Origin: Candidatus Aminicenantota bacterium
Lineage (GTDB): Bacteria; Acidobacteriota; Aminicenantia; UBA2199
Length of the DNA: 9,963 nt
NCBI GenBank assembly: GCA_023136725.1
Contig: JAGLQR010000037.1
Coordinates: 1 to 9,963 of the forward strand
Direction of reading: 5' to 3'
In this document: one piece after another, positions 1-7,173 of the stretch
How positions within the stretch are numbered: the stretch's first letter is position 1
Layout: each line of letters begins with the position of its first letter
The notes under the pieces: generated by a model
Database searches by the model: none
What the model saw: the letters and a program-made list of their open reading frames with translations, nothing else
What the model was told of the DNA's origin: nothing
Position numbers and translations under genes: made by a program

Positions 1-717
1 GAAATATCCACAAGCAGGTGTTTTCTTGATGAGCCTTTAAAAGGGTATGACAGGATAAATGAGGGTGACTATATTAAATTGGCTATCAAAGATAACGGTA
101 TAGGTATTGACAAGGAAGATCTGGGGAACATTTTTGAACCTTTTTTCAGTAAAAAAAGGATGGGTAAAAGTGGAACCGGCCTCGGTATGACAGTTGTATT
201 ATGGACTGTGAAAGATCATTATGGTTATCTCATTGTTAATAGTAGTAAAGGAAAAGGGACCGAATTTCAATTATATTTCCCTGCTGCCATATATGATCAT
301 GAAGATGATAAAGTAGCTGAAGAATCTGATGTCAACATAAAACATATCGGTTCCGGAGAGCATATCCTGATCATTGAAGATGATGAAAATAACCGCCAAC
401 TTGCTGAAGAGATATTATCTGAGTGTAATTTCAGGGTATCATCGGTATCAAGCGGAGAAGAAGCTGTTGAGTTTGTTCAGAAAGAGAAAGTAGATCTTCT
501 GATACTGGATATGATCATGGGCGGGATTGATGGCCTTCAAACCTATATTCAAATACTAATGCGAAAAGGTGAACAAAAAGCCATCATAACCAGTGGATAT
601 TCAGACAATGAGAATGTGAAAGAGACACTTAAGTTAGGAGCGGGGTCATATATAAAAAAACCCTATCTGAAAATGCAACTAATTAAAGCTGTTGAAGCTG
701 AATTAAGAAAACTATAA
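1..717 (+). CDS. Hybrid sensor histidine kinase, C-terminal part (HATPase + receiver), 5' end outside window
   Basis: The reading frame is open from base 1, so the gene begins upstream; the TTG at 79 is an internal leucine, not a start. The 238 residues in the window hold the end of a GHKL ATPase domain with the N/G1 box DNGIGI (31-36), F box FEPFF (45-49) and G2 box GTGLGM (58-63). A receiver domain follows after a short acidic linker. It has the acidic pair around D127-D128, the phospho-accepting aspartate D170 in LLILDMIM, a serine in IITSGYS (about 198) and the conserved lysine before proline (K220). This is the layout of a hybrid kinase that autophosphorylates on an upstream histidine (not visible) and passes phosphate to its own receiver. 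The sensor input and DHp domain lie outside the window, so the signal is unknown. No DNA-binding output domain follows. The glycosyltransferase gene starts 10 bases after its stop, so the two may be co-transcribed. Confidence 0.93.
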   Translation, partial: EISTSRCFLDEPLKGYDRINEGDYIKLAIKDNGIGIDKEDLGNIFEPFFSKKRMGKSGTGLGMTVVLWTVKDHYGYLIVNSSKGKGTEFQLYFPAAIYDHEDDKVAEESDVNIKHIGSGEHILIIEDDENNRQLAEEILSECNFRVSSVSSGEEAVEFVQKEKVDLLILDMIMGGIDGLQTYIQILMRKGEQKAIITSGYSDNENVKETLKLGAGSYIKKPYLKMQLIKAVEAELRKL

Positions 718-727
718 GATCAGACGA

Positions 728-1906
728 TTGAACATCCTATTTATTACCCATGACGTTGGATTATACGGAGCATCAAGAAGCCTGGGGCTTTCAATAAAAT
801 CTCTTCTTGAAAATACAGATATTACAAAGGACAACATTCATCTTGTTTACAATGTTTTTAATTTCAGGATGTTAAGGAACATATTTTCAGGAAAAAAAGA
901 TAAAAGATTTATCCTTAACAATTATCTTAGAGGCCTGAGGAATATTTATACCGGTATATTTCCATTCAGTTTAAGCTATAAAGGCAGGCCTGAAACACGA
1001 ATTCACGATATAGGAAGCATCGCTTTGTTGTTGTTATTCCCTTTTTACTGGTTTTTCAGAGGAAAAACAATAATAAAAAATCACAACATCTCTCATGTTC
1101 ATCTAAATTCACTTGTCCTTTGGCCTCTCCTTATCCTGGTCCCCAGGAAAATTAAAAAAATTATCCATATCAGGGAAATACATGATAATACAATATTCAG
1201 AATTTTTTCCCGTATTAAAATTAAAACAATAAAAAAGTATGCTGATACTATTATTGCCATTGACTCATCAACTGCGAATTCATTCATTGATTCTCCAAAA
1301 CTAAAGATTATCCGGAATCCTTTTGATATGAGTATTGTCAGTAAGAGGAGAGCGGAAAAACAAAAGATATTAAGAGAATATAAAATACCCACCGGTAGAA
1401 ATAATGTTACTCTCATTGGTTCTTTATCGGAGAACAAAGGGCAGGACTTTTTTCTGGATATTGCAAATTCATTCAGTGATACAAAGATGTTCAATTTTTT
1501 AATTGTCGGAAAAGTTGATATCAAATCATCAAAAATAATTGAGAAAAAAGTTTCTAAAATACGAAATGCTTTTTACCTGGGAGAAGTTGAAGAGATCGGG
1601 GATATCTATGCAATAAGTGAGACAATAATGAGATGTGAGGAATACTATAAAACTGGCAGAACCGTCTGGGAAGCTCTATATGCCGGATGCAGTAATATAA
1701 TGATACCTGTTAAGAACTCAACAAAAATTAAAGAATGCGTACCTGAGGATGAGTTTCGGGAAAGATTTACATATTACACTGCAAGAGACCTGAATGACGT
1801 CATGAATAAACTCCTCAATACCAGGCACCGGAAAATCCCATCATCTGATGTTAACAATAATTTAAAAGAATTCTCATCAAAATTTTATAATGCAATTAAG
1901 ATATAA
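728..1906 (+). CDS. GT-B fold glycosyltransferase (GT4-like)
   Basis: A 392-residue protein of normal length for a GT4-type retaining glycosyltransferase, which moves a sugar from a nucleotide sugar to a lipid or glycan acceptor at the inner face of the membrane. The N-terminus MNILFITHDVGLYGASRSL is the typical first strand and glycine loop of the family. Residues about 97-110 are strongly hydrophobic and aromatic and may dock on the membrane. The C-terminal Rossmann half begins near residue 226, with GSLSENKGQDFFLDIA at 231-246. The donor-site segment is GRTVWEALYAGC (310-321). E315 fits the second Glu of the EX7E motif, but the position of the first Glu is Y307; E304 and E305 lie nearby. 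The start is a TTG with no clear Shine-Dalgarno, chosen because the family N-terminus begins exactly there. Substrate unknown; a role in surface polysaccharide or glycolipid synthesis is inference. Confidence 0.85.
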   Translation: MNILFITHDVGLYGASRSLGLSIKSLLENTDITKDNIHLVYNVFNFRMLRNIFSGKKDKRFILNNYLRGLRNIYTGIFPFSLSYKGRPETRIHDIGSIALLLLFPFYWFFRGKTIIKNHNISHVHLNSLVLWPLLILVPRKIKKIIHIREIHDNTIFRIFSRIKIKTIKKYADTIIAIDSSTANSFIDSPKLKIIRNPFDMSIVSKRRAEKQKILREYKIPTGRNNVTLIGSLSENKGQDFFLDIANSFSDTKMFNFLIVGKVDIKSSKIIEKKVSKIRNAFYLGEVEEIGDIYAISETIMRCEEYYKTGRTVWEALYAGCSNIMIPVKNSTKIKECVPEDEFRERFTYYTARDLNDVMNKLLNTRHRKIPSSDVNNNLKEFSSKFYNAIKI

Positions 1907-1959
1907 AGAATTGTCTTTAATCCGTATATTATTCCCGAGTGACACTATAATAATCCGGA

Positions 1960-1988
1960 TTGACAGCAATGGTGATTAGTGTTAGAAT
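1960..1988 (+). promoter_or_regulatory. Sigma70-type promoter of rpmE-prfA-prmC
   Basis: A perfect -35 hexamer TTGACA (1960-1965), a 17-base spacer and a -10 hexamer TAGAAT (1983-1988, five of six matches to TATAAT). Transcription would begin near 1995, leaving a leader of only about 15 bases before the rpmE start, which holds the GGAGG ribosome binding site (2001-2005). The spacer and the -10 box lie inside an inverted repeat. The promoter is predicted from sequence only. Confidence 0.72.
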
Positions 1989-1995
1989 CACCATT
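1968..1995 (+). promoter_or_regulatory. Perfect 10+10 inverted repeat, candidate operator or L31 leader hairpin
   Basis: The left arm AATGGTGATT (1968-1977) and right arm AATCACCATT (1986-1995) are exact reverse complements separated by 8 bases. As DNA, the repeat covers the promoter spacer and -10 box up to the predicted start of transcription, where a bound repressor would block RNA polymerase. As RNA from an upstream promoter, it would form a hairpin ending 5 bases before the GGAGG ribosome binding site, similar in position to known L31 autoregulatory leaders. It is not followed by a U-run, so it is not a typical intrinsic terminator. It does not match a classical Fur or Zur box that I recognise. 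Confidence 0.7.
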
Positions 1996-2010
1996 ACTTT
2001 GGAGGAAAAT

Positions 2011-2217
2011 ATGAAAAAAGACATTCACCCTAAATATAAGGAATGTACAGTAACTTGTGCATGTGGTAATTCCTTTAAAACAAGGGCTACTCAAGCTGCA
2101 ATTGATATAGAGATCTGCTCTTCCTGCCACCCTTTTTATACAGGACAGCAGAAATATGTTGACACTGAAGGAAGAATAGAAAAATTCAAGAAGAAATATG
2201 GATATAAAGAGCAGTGA
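2011..2217 (+). CDS. rpmE: 50S ribosomal protein L31, zinc-binding (C+) type
   Basis: A 68-residue protein that starts MKKDIHPKY, as bacterial L31 does, and has the usual length. It sits at the central protuberance of the large subunit and helps bridge the subunits. Four cysteines, C16, C18, C36 and C39 (in ACGNS and CSSCHPFYTG), match the zinc ligands of the C+ form; C12 is an extra cysteine. The ATG has a strong GGAGG Shine-Dalgarno five bases upstream, which makes this start preferable to upstream in-frame codons such as the ATG near 1969-1971. The 3' end overlaps the start of prfA by 20 bases. In other bacteria the zinc form of L31 is exchanged for a zinc-free paralogue under Zur control; no paralogue is visible here. 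The palindromic promoter just upstream suggests regulated expression. Confidence 0.97.
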   Translation: MKKDIHPKYKECTVTCACGNSFKTRATQAAIDIEICSSCHPFYTGQQKYVDTEGRIEKFKKKYGYKEQ

Positions 2218-3304
2218 AAAGTTTTTCTCCTATCTCGAAAATCTTCATAATAAATATTCTGAATTAAGCAATCAATTATCAGATCCAACTATCACAAATG
2301 ATAGGAAAAAATTTGCATCACTATCGAAAGAATTATCCAACCTGAATCCCCTTGAAGAGAATTACCAGAAATACTTTAGACTGAAAAATCAACTTGAAGA
2401 ATCTTTTGATATCCTCAGCAATACTGATGACCCTGAGATGAAAGGGCTTGCTGAAGAGGATATCGAAAATCTTGAAACAGAGATGATAGTTATTGAGAAT
2501 GATATAAAACTTCTGATGATCTCTGATATAAGTGAAGACAAGAGAAATGTATTTCTGGAAATAAGGGCAGGTGCAGGCGGAAATGAAGCCTCACTATTCG
2601 CATCAGACCTTCTTCGAATGTATTCCAGAATATCTGAACGAAAAGAGTGGAAGCATGAGATAATTTCCACAAATTATTCCGGTATTGGCGGTATTAAAGA
2701 AATAACTATGTATATTAAAGGCTCGAATGTAAATAAATACCTGAAATTTGAAAGCGGAGTTCACAGAGTGCAAAGGGTTCCTCAGACTGAATCAAGTGGA
2801 AGAATTCATACTTCAACAGTTACTGTTGCTGTACTTCCGGAAGTTGATGATGTGGAAATTGATATCAACGCTAAGGATATCCGGATAGATACATACAGGG
2901 CTTCCGGAGCTGGTGGCCAACATGTGAACAAGACTGAATCAGCTATAAGAATAACCCACGCCCCTTCAGGGATAGTCGTATCCTGCCAGGATGAGTCATC
3001 TCAGCATAAGAACAAAGATAAGGCAATGCGAGTTCTTAAATCACGTCTTTATGAATTTGAGCTGGAAAAACAACAGGATGATATTGCAAACGACAGGAGA
3101 TCACAGGTAGGCAAAGGAGACAGATCGGAAAAGATCCGTACATATAATTTCCCTCAAAACAGAGTTACTGACCATAGGATAACCGGGAAGAACTACGGAA
3201 TTGAATCGACAATGGACGGGAATCTGGAAAAACTTATTAAAGACCTTGAAGAAATGAACTCAAAGAAACTGCTGGAAGAGAGATTTAAAGAAATAGTCAG
3301 TTAG
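2198..3304 (+). CDS. prfA: Peptide chain release factor 1
   Basis: A 368-residue class I release factor, close to the usual length of about 360. The GGQ motif that triggers peptidyl-tRNA hydrolysis is at 239-241 within RASGAGGQHVNKTESA. The codon-recognition tripeptide is PQT (195-197), fitting the PxT of RF1 (reading UAA and UAG) and not the SPF of RF2. The N-terminal helical domain (about 1-110) and the conserved EIRAGAGGNEAS (121-132) are intact, and there is no programmed frameshift. The ATG lies inside rpmE, giving a 20-base overlap and only a weak purine-rich ribosome site, so translation is probably coupled to rpmE. The TAG stop shares its G with the start codon of prmC, whose product methylates Gln241 of this protein. 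Confidence 0.98.
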   Translation: MDIKSSEKFFSYLENLHNKYSELSNQLSDPTITNDRKKFASLSKELSNLNPLEENYQKYFRLKNQLEESFDILSNTDDPEMKGLAEEDIENLETEMIVIENDIKLLMISDISEDKRNVFLEIRAGAGGNEASLFASDLLRMYSRISERKEWKHEIISTNYSGIGGIKEITMYIKGSNVNKYLKFESGVHRVQRVPQTESSGRIHTSTVTVAVLPEVDDVEIDINAKDIRIDTYRASGAGGQHVNKTESAIRITHAPSGIVVSCQDESSQHKNKDKAMRVLKSRLYEFELEKQQDDIANDRRSQVGKGDRSEKIRTYNFPQNRVTDHRITGKNYGIESTMDGNLEKLIKDLEEMNSKKLLEERFKEIVS

Positions 3305-4122
3305 TGGAACTATCCAAACTTTATAAAGATGCACTAAAGAAATATCCCATTGCTCCAGCTGATCTCCTGATCATAATCAACAAGATATTCGGTTTATCAA
3401 AGGAAGAATTCTGGGCCCATGGTAGTTCCCGGATAGTCAGGGAAAAAGATATAGATAAGATCAATGAATATATTGGAAGACTGGTTGAGAATGAGCCCAT
3501 CCCCTATTTAACTGGGGAAAAAGAGTTTTATTCAGAAAAATTCTTTGTGGATAAAACAGTACTTATCCCAAGGCCGGAAACCGAATTGCTTCTTGAAATA
3601 CTATTGAAAGAATCTGACAGATCATCAAATATACTTGAGATTGGCCCGGGAAGTGGCATAATATCAATTCTTGTTGCTAAATTGAATAAATCAAATGTAA
3701 CATCAGTAGAAATAAATGAAGACGCCATGAGGGTGTTTAAGAGAAACATAGAGCTTCATAATGTCGGTCATCTGATCACTCCTGTCTATGGAGATCTTTT
3801 TCCACCTGTGAAGAAAAATTTTGATATTATTGTTTCAAATCCCCCATATTTATCAGAAAGTGCTCTGGAATTTATTGACTCGAATATTCGTGATCATGAA
3901 CCCAGGACAGCTCTTCTCGGAGGAGAAAAAGGATACGAAATTATCGAAAGAATAATCAATAAATCGCCATTATACTTCTGTGATGACGGTAAGATACTAC
4001 TTGAGATTGGATATGATCAGAAAGATATTGTTAAGAAGATCCTTGAGAAAAAAGGATTCAGGAATATCAGGTTCTTTGATGACCTTAATGGTATTTCGAG
4101 AGTAGTGAAAGCTATTATATGA
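3304..4122 (+). CDS. prmC: Release factor glutamine N5-methyltransferase PrmC
   Basis: A 272-residue SAM-dependent methyltransferase that methylates the glutamine of the GGQ motif in release factors, raising termination efficiency. The N-terminal release-factor-binding helical domain (about 1-80) ends in the family signature PIPYLTGEKEFY (66-77). LIPRPETE follows at 87-94, then the SAM-binding loop LEIGPGSG (111-118), with Pro where many homologues have Thr. The catalytic NPPY is at 179-182. The start is a GTG that shares one base with the prfA stop (TAGTG), a classic coupled start. Enzyme and substrate are therefore made from the same transcript. Confidence 0.97.
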   Translation: MELSKLYKDALKKYPIAPADLLIIINKIFGLSKEEFWAHGSSRIVREKDIDKINEYIGRLVENEPIPYLTGEKEFYSEKFFVDKTVLIPRPETELLLEILLKESDRSSNILEIGPGSGIISILVAKLNKSNVTSVEINEDAMRVFKRNIELHNVGHLITPVYGDLFPPVKKNFDIIVSNPPYLSESALEFIDSNIRDHEPRTALLGGEKGYEIIERIINKSPLYFCDDGKILLEIGYDQKDIVKKILEKKGFRNIRFFDDLNGISRVVKAII

Positions 4123-4131
4123 AAGCATCTG

Positions 4132-4160
4132 GTGAAAATATATTTATTTTTATATATAAT
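4132..4160 (+). promoter_or_regulatory. Probable promoter of the bactofilin gene
   Basis: A consensus -10 TATAAT (4155-4160) lies 17 bases after GTGAAA (4132-4137), which matches four of six bases of TTGACA. The spacer is very rich in A and T. Transcription would begin near 4167, about 26 bases before the ATG. The 70-base gap after prmC supports a separate promoter, but read-through from prmC is not excluded, since no terminator hairpin is visible in the gap. Confidence 0.55.
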
Positions 4161-4192
4161 AAGTTTAAGATAAATTGTTAAAGGTGGTTAAA

Positions 4193-4591
4193 ATGGATTT
4201 TACAAAAAAAAAAAAAGAAAATAGATCAAATAGAATTCAAGAGGTAAACTCTTCAACAAATGTCAGTTCAGAATCATTTTTAGGTAAAACAATTAAAATA
4301 AAAGGAAATATTACCTCTGAAGATTCTATAATAATTGAAGGCAAAGTAAATGGTAATATCCAATCAAATAATACCGTAACTATCGGTAAATCCGGCAATA
4401 TCAGTGGAAAGATCGAAGCAGAATTTATAAATATCATTGGGAAAGCAAAAGGAGATATTTTCACTGGGAAAAAATTGAAAATTTACAGCTCTGCAAAATT
4501 TGATGGAAATATTAATTCTGAAAATGTAGTGATTGAAGAAGGGGGCATATTCAACGGAAACATGAACATGTCAGAAAAAAAAAATAAATAA
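4193..4591 (+). CDS. Bactofilin family cytoskeletal protein
   Basis: A 132-residue protein with the bactofilin core (about 29-125): repeated short beta strands with spaced glycines such as IKGNITSEDSIIIEGKVNGN, IGKSGNISGKIEAE and IIGKAKGDIFTG, which fold into a right-handed beta helix. Bactofilins polymerise without nucleotides into membrane-linked filaments that guide cell shape, stalk or polar processes. The termini are short, basic, polar and probably disordered, as usual. The ATG at 4193 is chosen over a TTG at 4175 because a GGTGG ribosome site sits 5 bases upstream. Codons 4-8 contain 13 A in a row. The gene stands alone, 27 bases from the convergent priA end. No M23 peptidase, a frequent partner, is in the window. 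Confidence 0.9.
   Translation: MDFTKKKKENRSNRIQEVNSSTNVSSESFLGKTIKIKGNITSEDSIIIEGKVNGNIQSNNTVTIGKSGNISGKIEAEFINIIGKAKGDIFTGKKLKIYSSAKFDGNINSENVVIEEGGIFNGNMNMSEKKNK
4204..4216 (+). repeat. Homopolymer run of 13 A in the bactofilin coding start
   Basis: Thirteen consecutive A encode the lysine stretch TKKKK right after the start of the bactofilin gene. A ten-A run (4575-4584) lies at its 3' end. Such tracts can cause polymerase slippage, in the cell or during sequencing, and a one-base change would abolish the protein. Confidence 0.85.
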
Positions 4592-4618
4592 TATCTCAGA
4601 AGCTATTAAATTTACCAA

Positions 4619-6523
4619 TCAATAAAGTCCTTTAACCTTTAAGTTCTTTAGATTCAAGATCCCGGAATTGAATACTTTTTCCTGTTCGGTATGTATTTGA
4701 ATGTTCCCTTTATAGAACCCCCGTATAGTTGATCTGGACAAGATATTTATTTTTTTTATATTGAGGAGATCCCTGAATTCATTGAAGATATCTCTCATTT
4801 TTCCGGCTAGTTTCCTGATATCCCTGTCACTCAGTTCAAGATTAAACACATCATAATATGGTGGCAGTAAGAAAAACTCCCTGTATTTTAATTCTCTTAC
4901 AAGATATTGCACTTCATCATTTATATTTTTCAGGGAATAGTGAAAATGAAAAACTGAATAAACATCAATTTTCCCTTCAGGGGAAAGAGCTTCCCTAAGA
5001 CCTTTTATGAATGAGAATATCTGCTCTCCGCCTTTATAATTATTCAGATCAAAAAATGACTCCGGTTTAAGAAATATAATAGAATCAAATGATTTTTCAG
5101 GAATACTATTTACTTCTGCAGGCGTTAAAATAACAATATTTTTTTCTCCTGTTTCAGGCCTTTTAAGAATAGCTTCATAATCATTCGGTAGTTTAGTTTC
5201 AAATGATATCACTGATGTTTCACCCGCCCTGTCAACCAATTTTTTCTTCAATGACCTGACGCTAATATCCTCTAAAATCTTCAATTCTGAACTGCATTTT
5301 TCACAAGTATCCGGTTTTTCATGAGTATAACTACAGGACATGCAATTAATCCTGTTATCAGATGATATTGTGACAGATCCTCCGCATAAAGGACACTTAT
5401 AAATGCTTTTACACTCCCCGCAAAATAAAAATTTTAAAGAACCCTTCCTGCTTACTATTACAAGCACCCTGTCACCATTGATAAAATTATTTATTATAGT
5501 ATCCATAACCTGATCAGGTGGTATCCTTGTACCTGGATTCAATTTCTTTACAGAAACAGGCGGGGCCTCATTTTTTCTGTCATCCATAATCTTGAAAGAT
5601 TCTCTGTGGTAATATTGAAAGGAAGTAGGACAACTATTCCCTTCTATAAGATCTACACCCATAATTTCAGCCTTAATCCTGGCTGCTTTTCTCAGATCAA
5701 TTCCTGAAGAAATGTTCTTATCATAAAAAAAAGAACCGGGTTTTTCAATTATTATAGGGCCTGATTGCTTTATAGGAAGAAACAAAGCTGATTCTCCTCC
5801 TCCTATAAAAATTGGATTATTTCCCCTTGCCAATTTCCAAAGCCTTTCTCTCTCTCCTGTCTTCATGAGTGAATTATATATCTGAAGATCGCTTAATTCA
5901 CTTTTATATCTCTCCATACTGAGATTGTTGGGAAGAAGAATTACCGGAGTTCTTCCAGCTGCTTTTTCCTTCAGCCATATTTTTTTATAGAAGTCATTCC
6001 TGTAATAGTTTAGATAGATCAAATGGTCAGGCACATCTTCATCATCAATTCGATCTTCAATTGTGTTCTGCAATTCCTGTATTTCGTTTCCTTTAATTTT
6101 ATAAAAAAATTCTACCACTCCGTTCTTGCTGATCTTCTCAAGCTCTTTAACTGATCTTTTATAAAAAGGGAGTTCCCTTTCATCAGAATTGAAATATACA
6201 TTCATTAATGATCTCATTCCCGGTGAAAGAGAAGCATCAAGTATCTTGCCCGCAGAAATCATGAAAGTTCTGGAAATTTCATTAACAAATCTTAAATATT
6301 TTTCATCAGGAATATACTCATCTTTTATAATTCCAAGGACAGATTTGACACGTCCTTGATACTCTGACCTTGTATTAACAATCCACCCTGTGGTTAATCT
6401 GTTCCATACGGGTACAACAACCCTTATCCCCTCTTTAATGGATTTAGAATCCCCTTTCCACTCATATGAGAAATTTGCGGTTGTATTCAGGGAAAGTGCA
6501 ACTTCAACTTTCAACGACTTCAT
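4619..6523 (-). CDS. priA: PriA-like replication restart protein lacking helicase motifs (pseudohelicase)
   Basis: A 634-residue protein, about 100 shorter than E. coli PriA. The N-terminal 3'-DNA-end-binding domain is recognisable (VALSLNTTANFSYEW, then EGIRVVVPVWNRLTTGWIV). Eight zinc-binding cysteines are all present: C368, C371, C377, C380, C394, C397, C407 and C410. The C-terminal domain carries LLPPYYDVFNLEL (552-564), matching the usual YPPF segment. The ATPase motifs are gone. No GxxxxGK[ST] exists anywhere; the Walker A site is replaced by YLNYYRNDFYKK (170-181). The DEEH site is EKPG (260-263), and the QVAGRAGR counterpart is SFIKGLREA (504-512). The GGESALF at 242-248 still matches the GTRSALF segment, which supports the alignment. 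The frame is intact, so this is not simple decay. Known helicase-dead PriA proteins occur in Deinococcus and actinobacteria. The ATG (6521-6523) has AGGGAG directly against it; a TTG three codons later has better spacing. It is last in the operon and overlaps udg by 20 bases. Confidence 0.86.
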   Translation of the reverse strand: MKSLKVEVALSLNTTANFSYEWKGDSKSIKEGIRVVVPVWNRLTTGWIVNTRSEYQGRVKSVLGIIKDEYIPDEKYLRFVNEISRTFMISAGKILDASLSPGMRSLMNVYFNSDERELPFYKRSVKELEKISKNGVVEFFYKIKGNEIQELQNTIEDRIDDEDVPDHLIYLNYYRNDFYKKIWLKEKAAGRTPVILLPNNLSMERYKSELSDLQIYNSLMKTGERERLWKLARGNNPIFIGGGESALFLPIKQSGPIIIEKPGSFFYDKNISSGIDLRKAARIKAEIMGVDLIEGNSCPTSFQYYHRESFKIMDDRKNEAPPVSVKKLNPGTRIPPDQVMDTIINNFINGDRVLVIVSRKGSLKFLFCGECKSIYKCPLCGGSVTISSDNRINCMSCSYTHEKPDTCEKCSSELKILEDISVRSLKKKLVDRAGETSVISFETKLPNDYEAILKRPETGEKNIVILTPAEVNSIPEKSFDSIIFLKPESFFDLNNYKGGEQIFSFIKGLREALSPEGKIDVYSVFHFHYSLKNINDEVQYLVRELKYREFFLLPPYYDVFNLELSDRDIRKLAGKMRDIFNEFRDLLNIKKINILSRSTIRGFYKGNIQIHTEQEKVFNSGILNLKNLKVKGLY

Positions 6524-7166
6524 CTCCCTTTACTATTGCCATTACCTTCTCCATATCTCTCCACATCTCCCACTTAACACGGGAGACTTCTTCTCTACCC
6601 TTTTTGTGAAGTATAAAAGCAGGGTGATAAGTCGGAATTACTGGTATGTCCATAAAATTGAATAGCTGACCCCTCACTTTAGATATTGGATAGTTGGTGT
6701 TCAGAAGATTATTCAGAGCTACTTTCCCCAAACATACAATAGCTTTAGGCTCAAGAATCTTTATCTGATCTTCCAGGTAAGGTATGCAAGCCTCTACTTC
6801 ATCTTTCTGCGGATCCCTGTTGTTCGGAGGACGGCACTTTACAATATTACCTATAAAAACTGTTTCTCTTGAATATCCCATTTTTTCAATGATCTTTTCA
6901 AGTAATTGTCCGGCTTTACCTATAAAAGGCCTTCCGAATTTATCCTCAGTCTCACCCGGACCTTCTCCAACAAATATAATCTCAGGTGAGATGTTACCTT
7001 CTCCAGGGACATAATTGGTTTTGGTCTTATGAAGCGGGCATTTCGTACAAGTAAGAATTCTCCTAGTCAATTCGCGTAACTCTGATGCCGGTTCCGGATT
7101 TCTCCTCTCAACAAAATCTGCACCAATTTCTTTATAGAATTTTAGAATATCAGTTATTTCCGTCAT
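6504..7166 (-). CDS. udg: Family 4 (iron-sulfur) uracil-DNA glycosylase
   Basis: A 220-residue enzyme that removes uracil from DNA, starting base excision repair of deaminated cytosine. Motif A is GEGPGETED (67-75), where the family has GEAPG.xED. NIVKCRPPNNRDP (107-119) and the uracil-site TYHPAFIL (179-186) are typical. Four cysteines that would bind a 4Fe-4S cluster are present: C40 and C43 (CTKC), C111 and C127. An N-terminal extension of about 28 residues precedes the core. No clear Shine-Dalgarno is seen; the ATG lies 7 bases after the coaB stop, so reinitiation is likely. Its last 20 bases overlap the priA start. Its place between coaB and priA departs from the common gene order and puts a repair enzyme next to a replication-restart protein. 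Confidence 0.94.
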   Translation of the reverse strand: MTEITDILKFYKEIGADFVERRNPEPASELRELTRRILTCTKCPLHKTKTNYVPGEGNISPEIIFVGEGPGETEDKFGRPFIGKAGQLLEKIIEKMGYSRETVFIGNIVKCRPPNNRDPQKDEVEACIPYLEDQIKILEPKAIVCLGKVALNNLLNTNYPISKVRGQLFNFMDIPVIPTYHPAFILHKKGREEVSRVKWEMWRDMEKVMAIVKGDEVVES

Positions 7167-7173
7167 TTAAATA

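Noticed and set aside
79..81. TTG as the start of a short protein with ATPase and receiver domains
   Set aside because: The frame is open back to base 1 and the TTG lies just before the DNGIGI box, in the middle of the ATPase domain.
1099..1524. Antisense open frame of about 140 codons within the glycosyltransferase gene
   Set aside because: No recognisable domain or ribosome site; the plus-strand frame has clear family motifs. Other antisense frames over prfA, prmC, udg and yicC were rejected for the same reason.
1946..1951. TATAAT as a second promoter upstream of rpmE
   Set aside because: No acceptable -35 hexamer lies 16-18 bases upstream; the bases there (1923-1928) are CGTATA.
1968..1995. 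Inverted repeat as an intrinsic terminator after the glycosyltransferase gene
   Set aside because: No U-run follows the right arm; the next bases lead straight into GGAGG and the rpmE start.
4575..4584. Run of ten T on the minus strand after priA as a terminator tail
   Set aside because: No GC-rich stem precedes it; it is the lysine-coding end of the bactofilin gene.
4652..4680. ATTCAA / TTGAAT stem followed by five T as a terminator of the bactofilin transcript
   Set aside because: Only six AT-rich pairs with a ten-base loop, lying inside priA; too weak to call.
5779..5800. GGGESALF in PriA as a degenerate Walker A
   Set aside because: It lacks the GK[ST] end and aligns with the GTRSALF segment of normal PriA instead.
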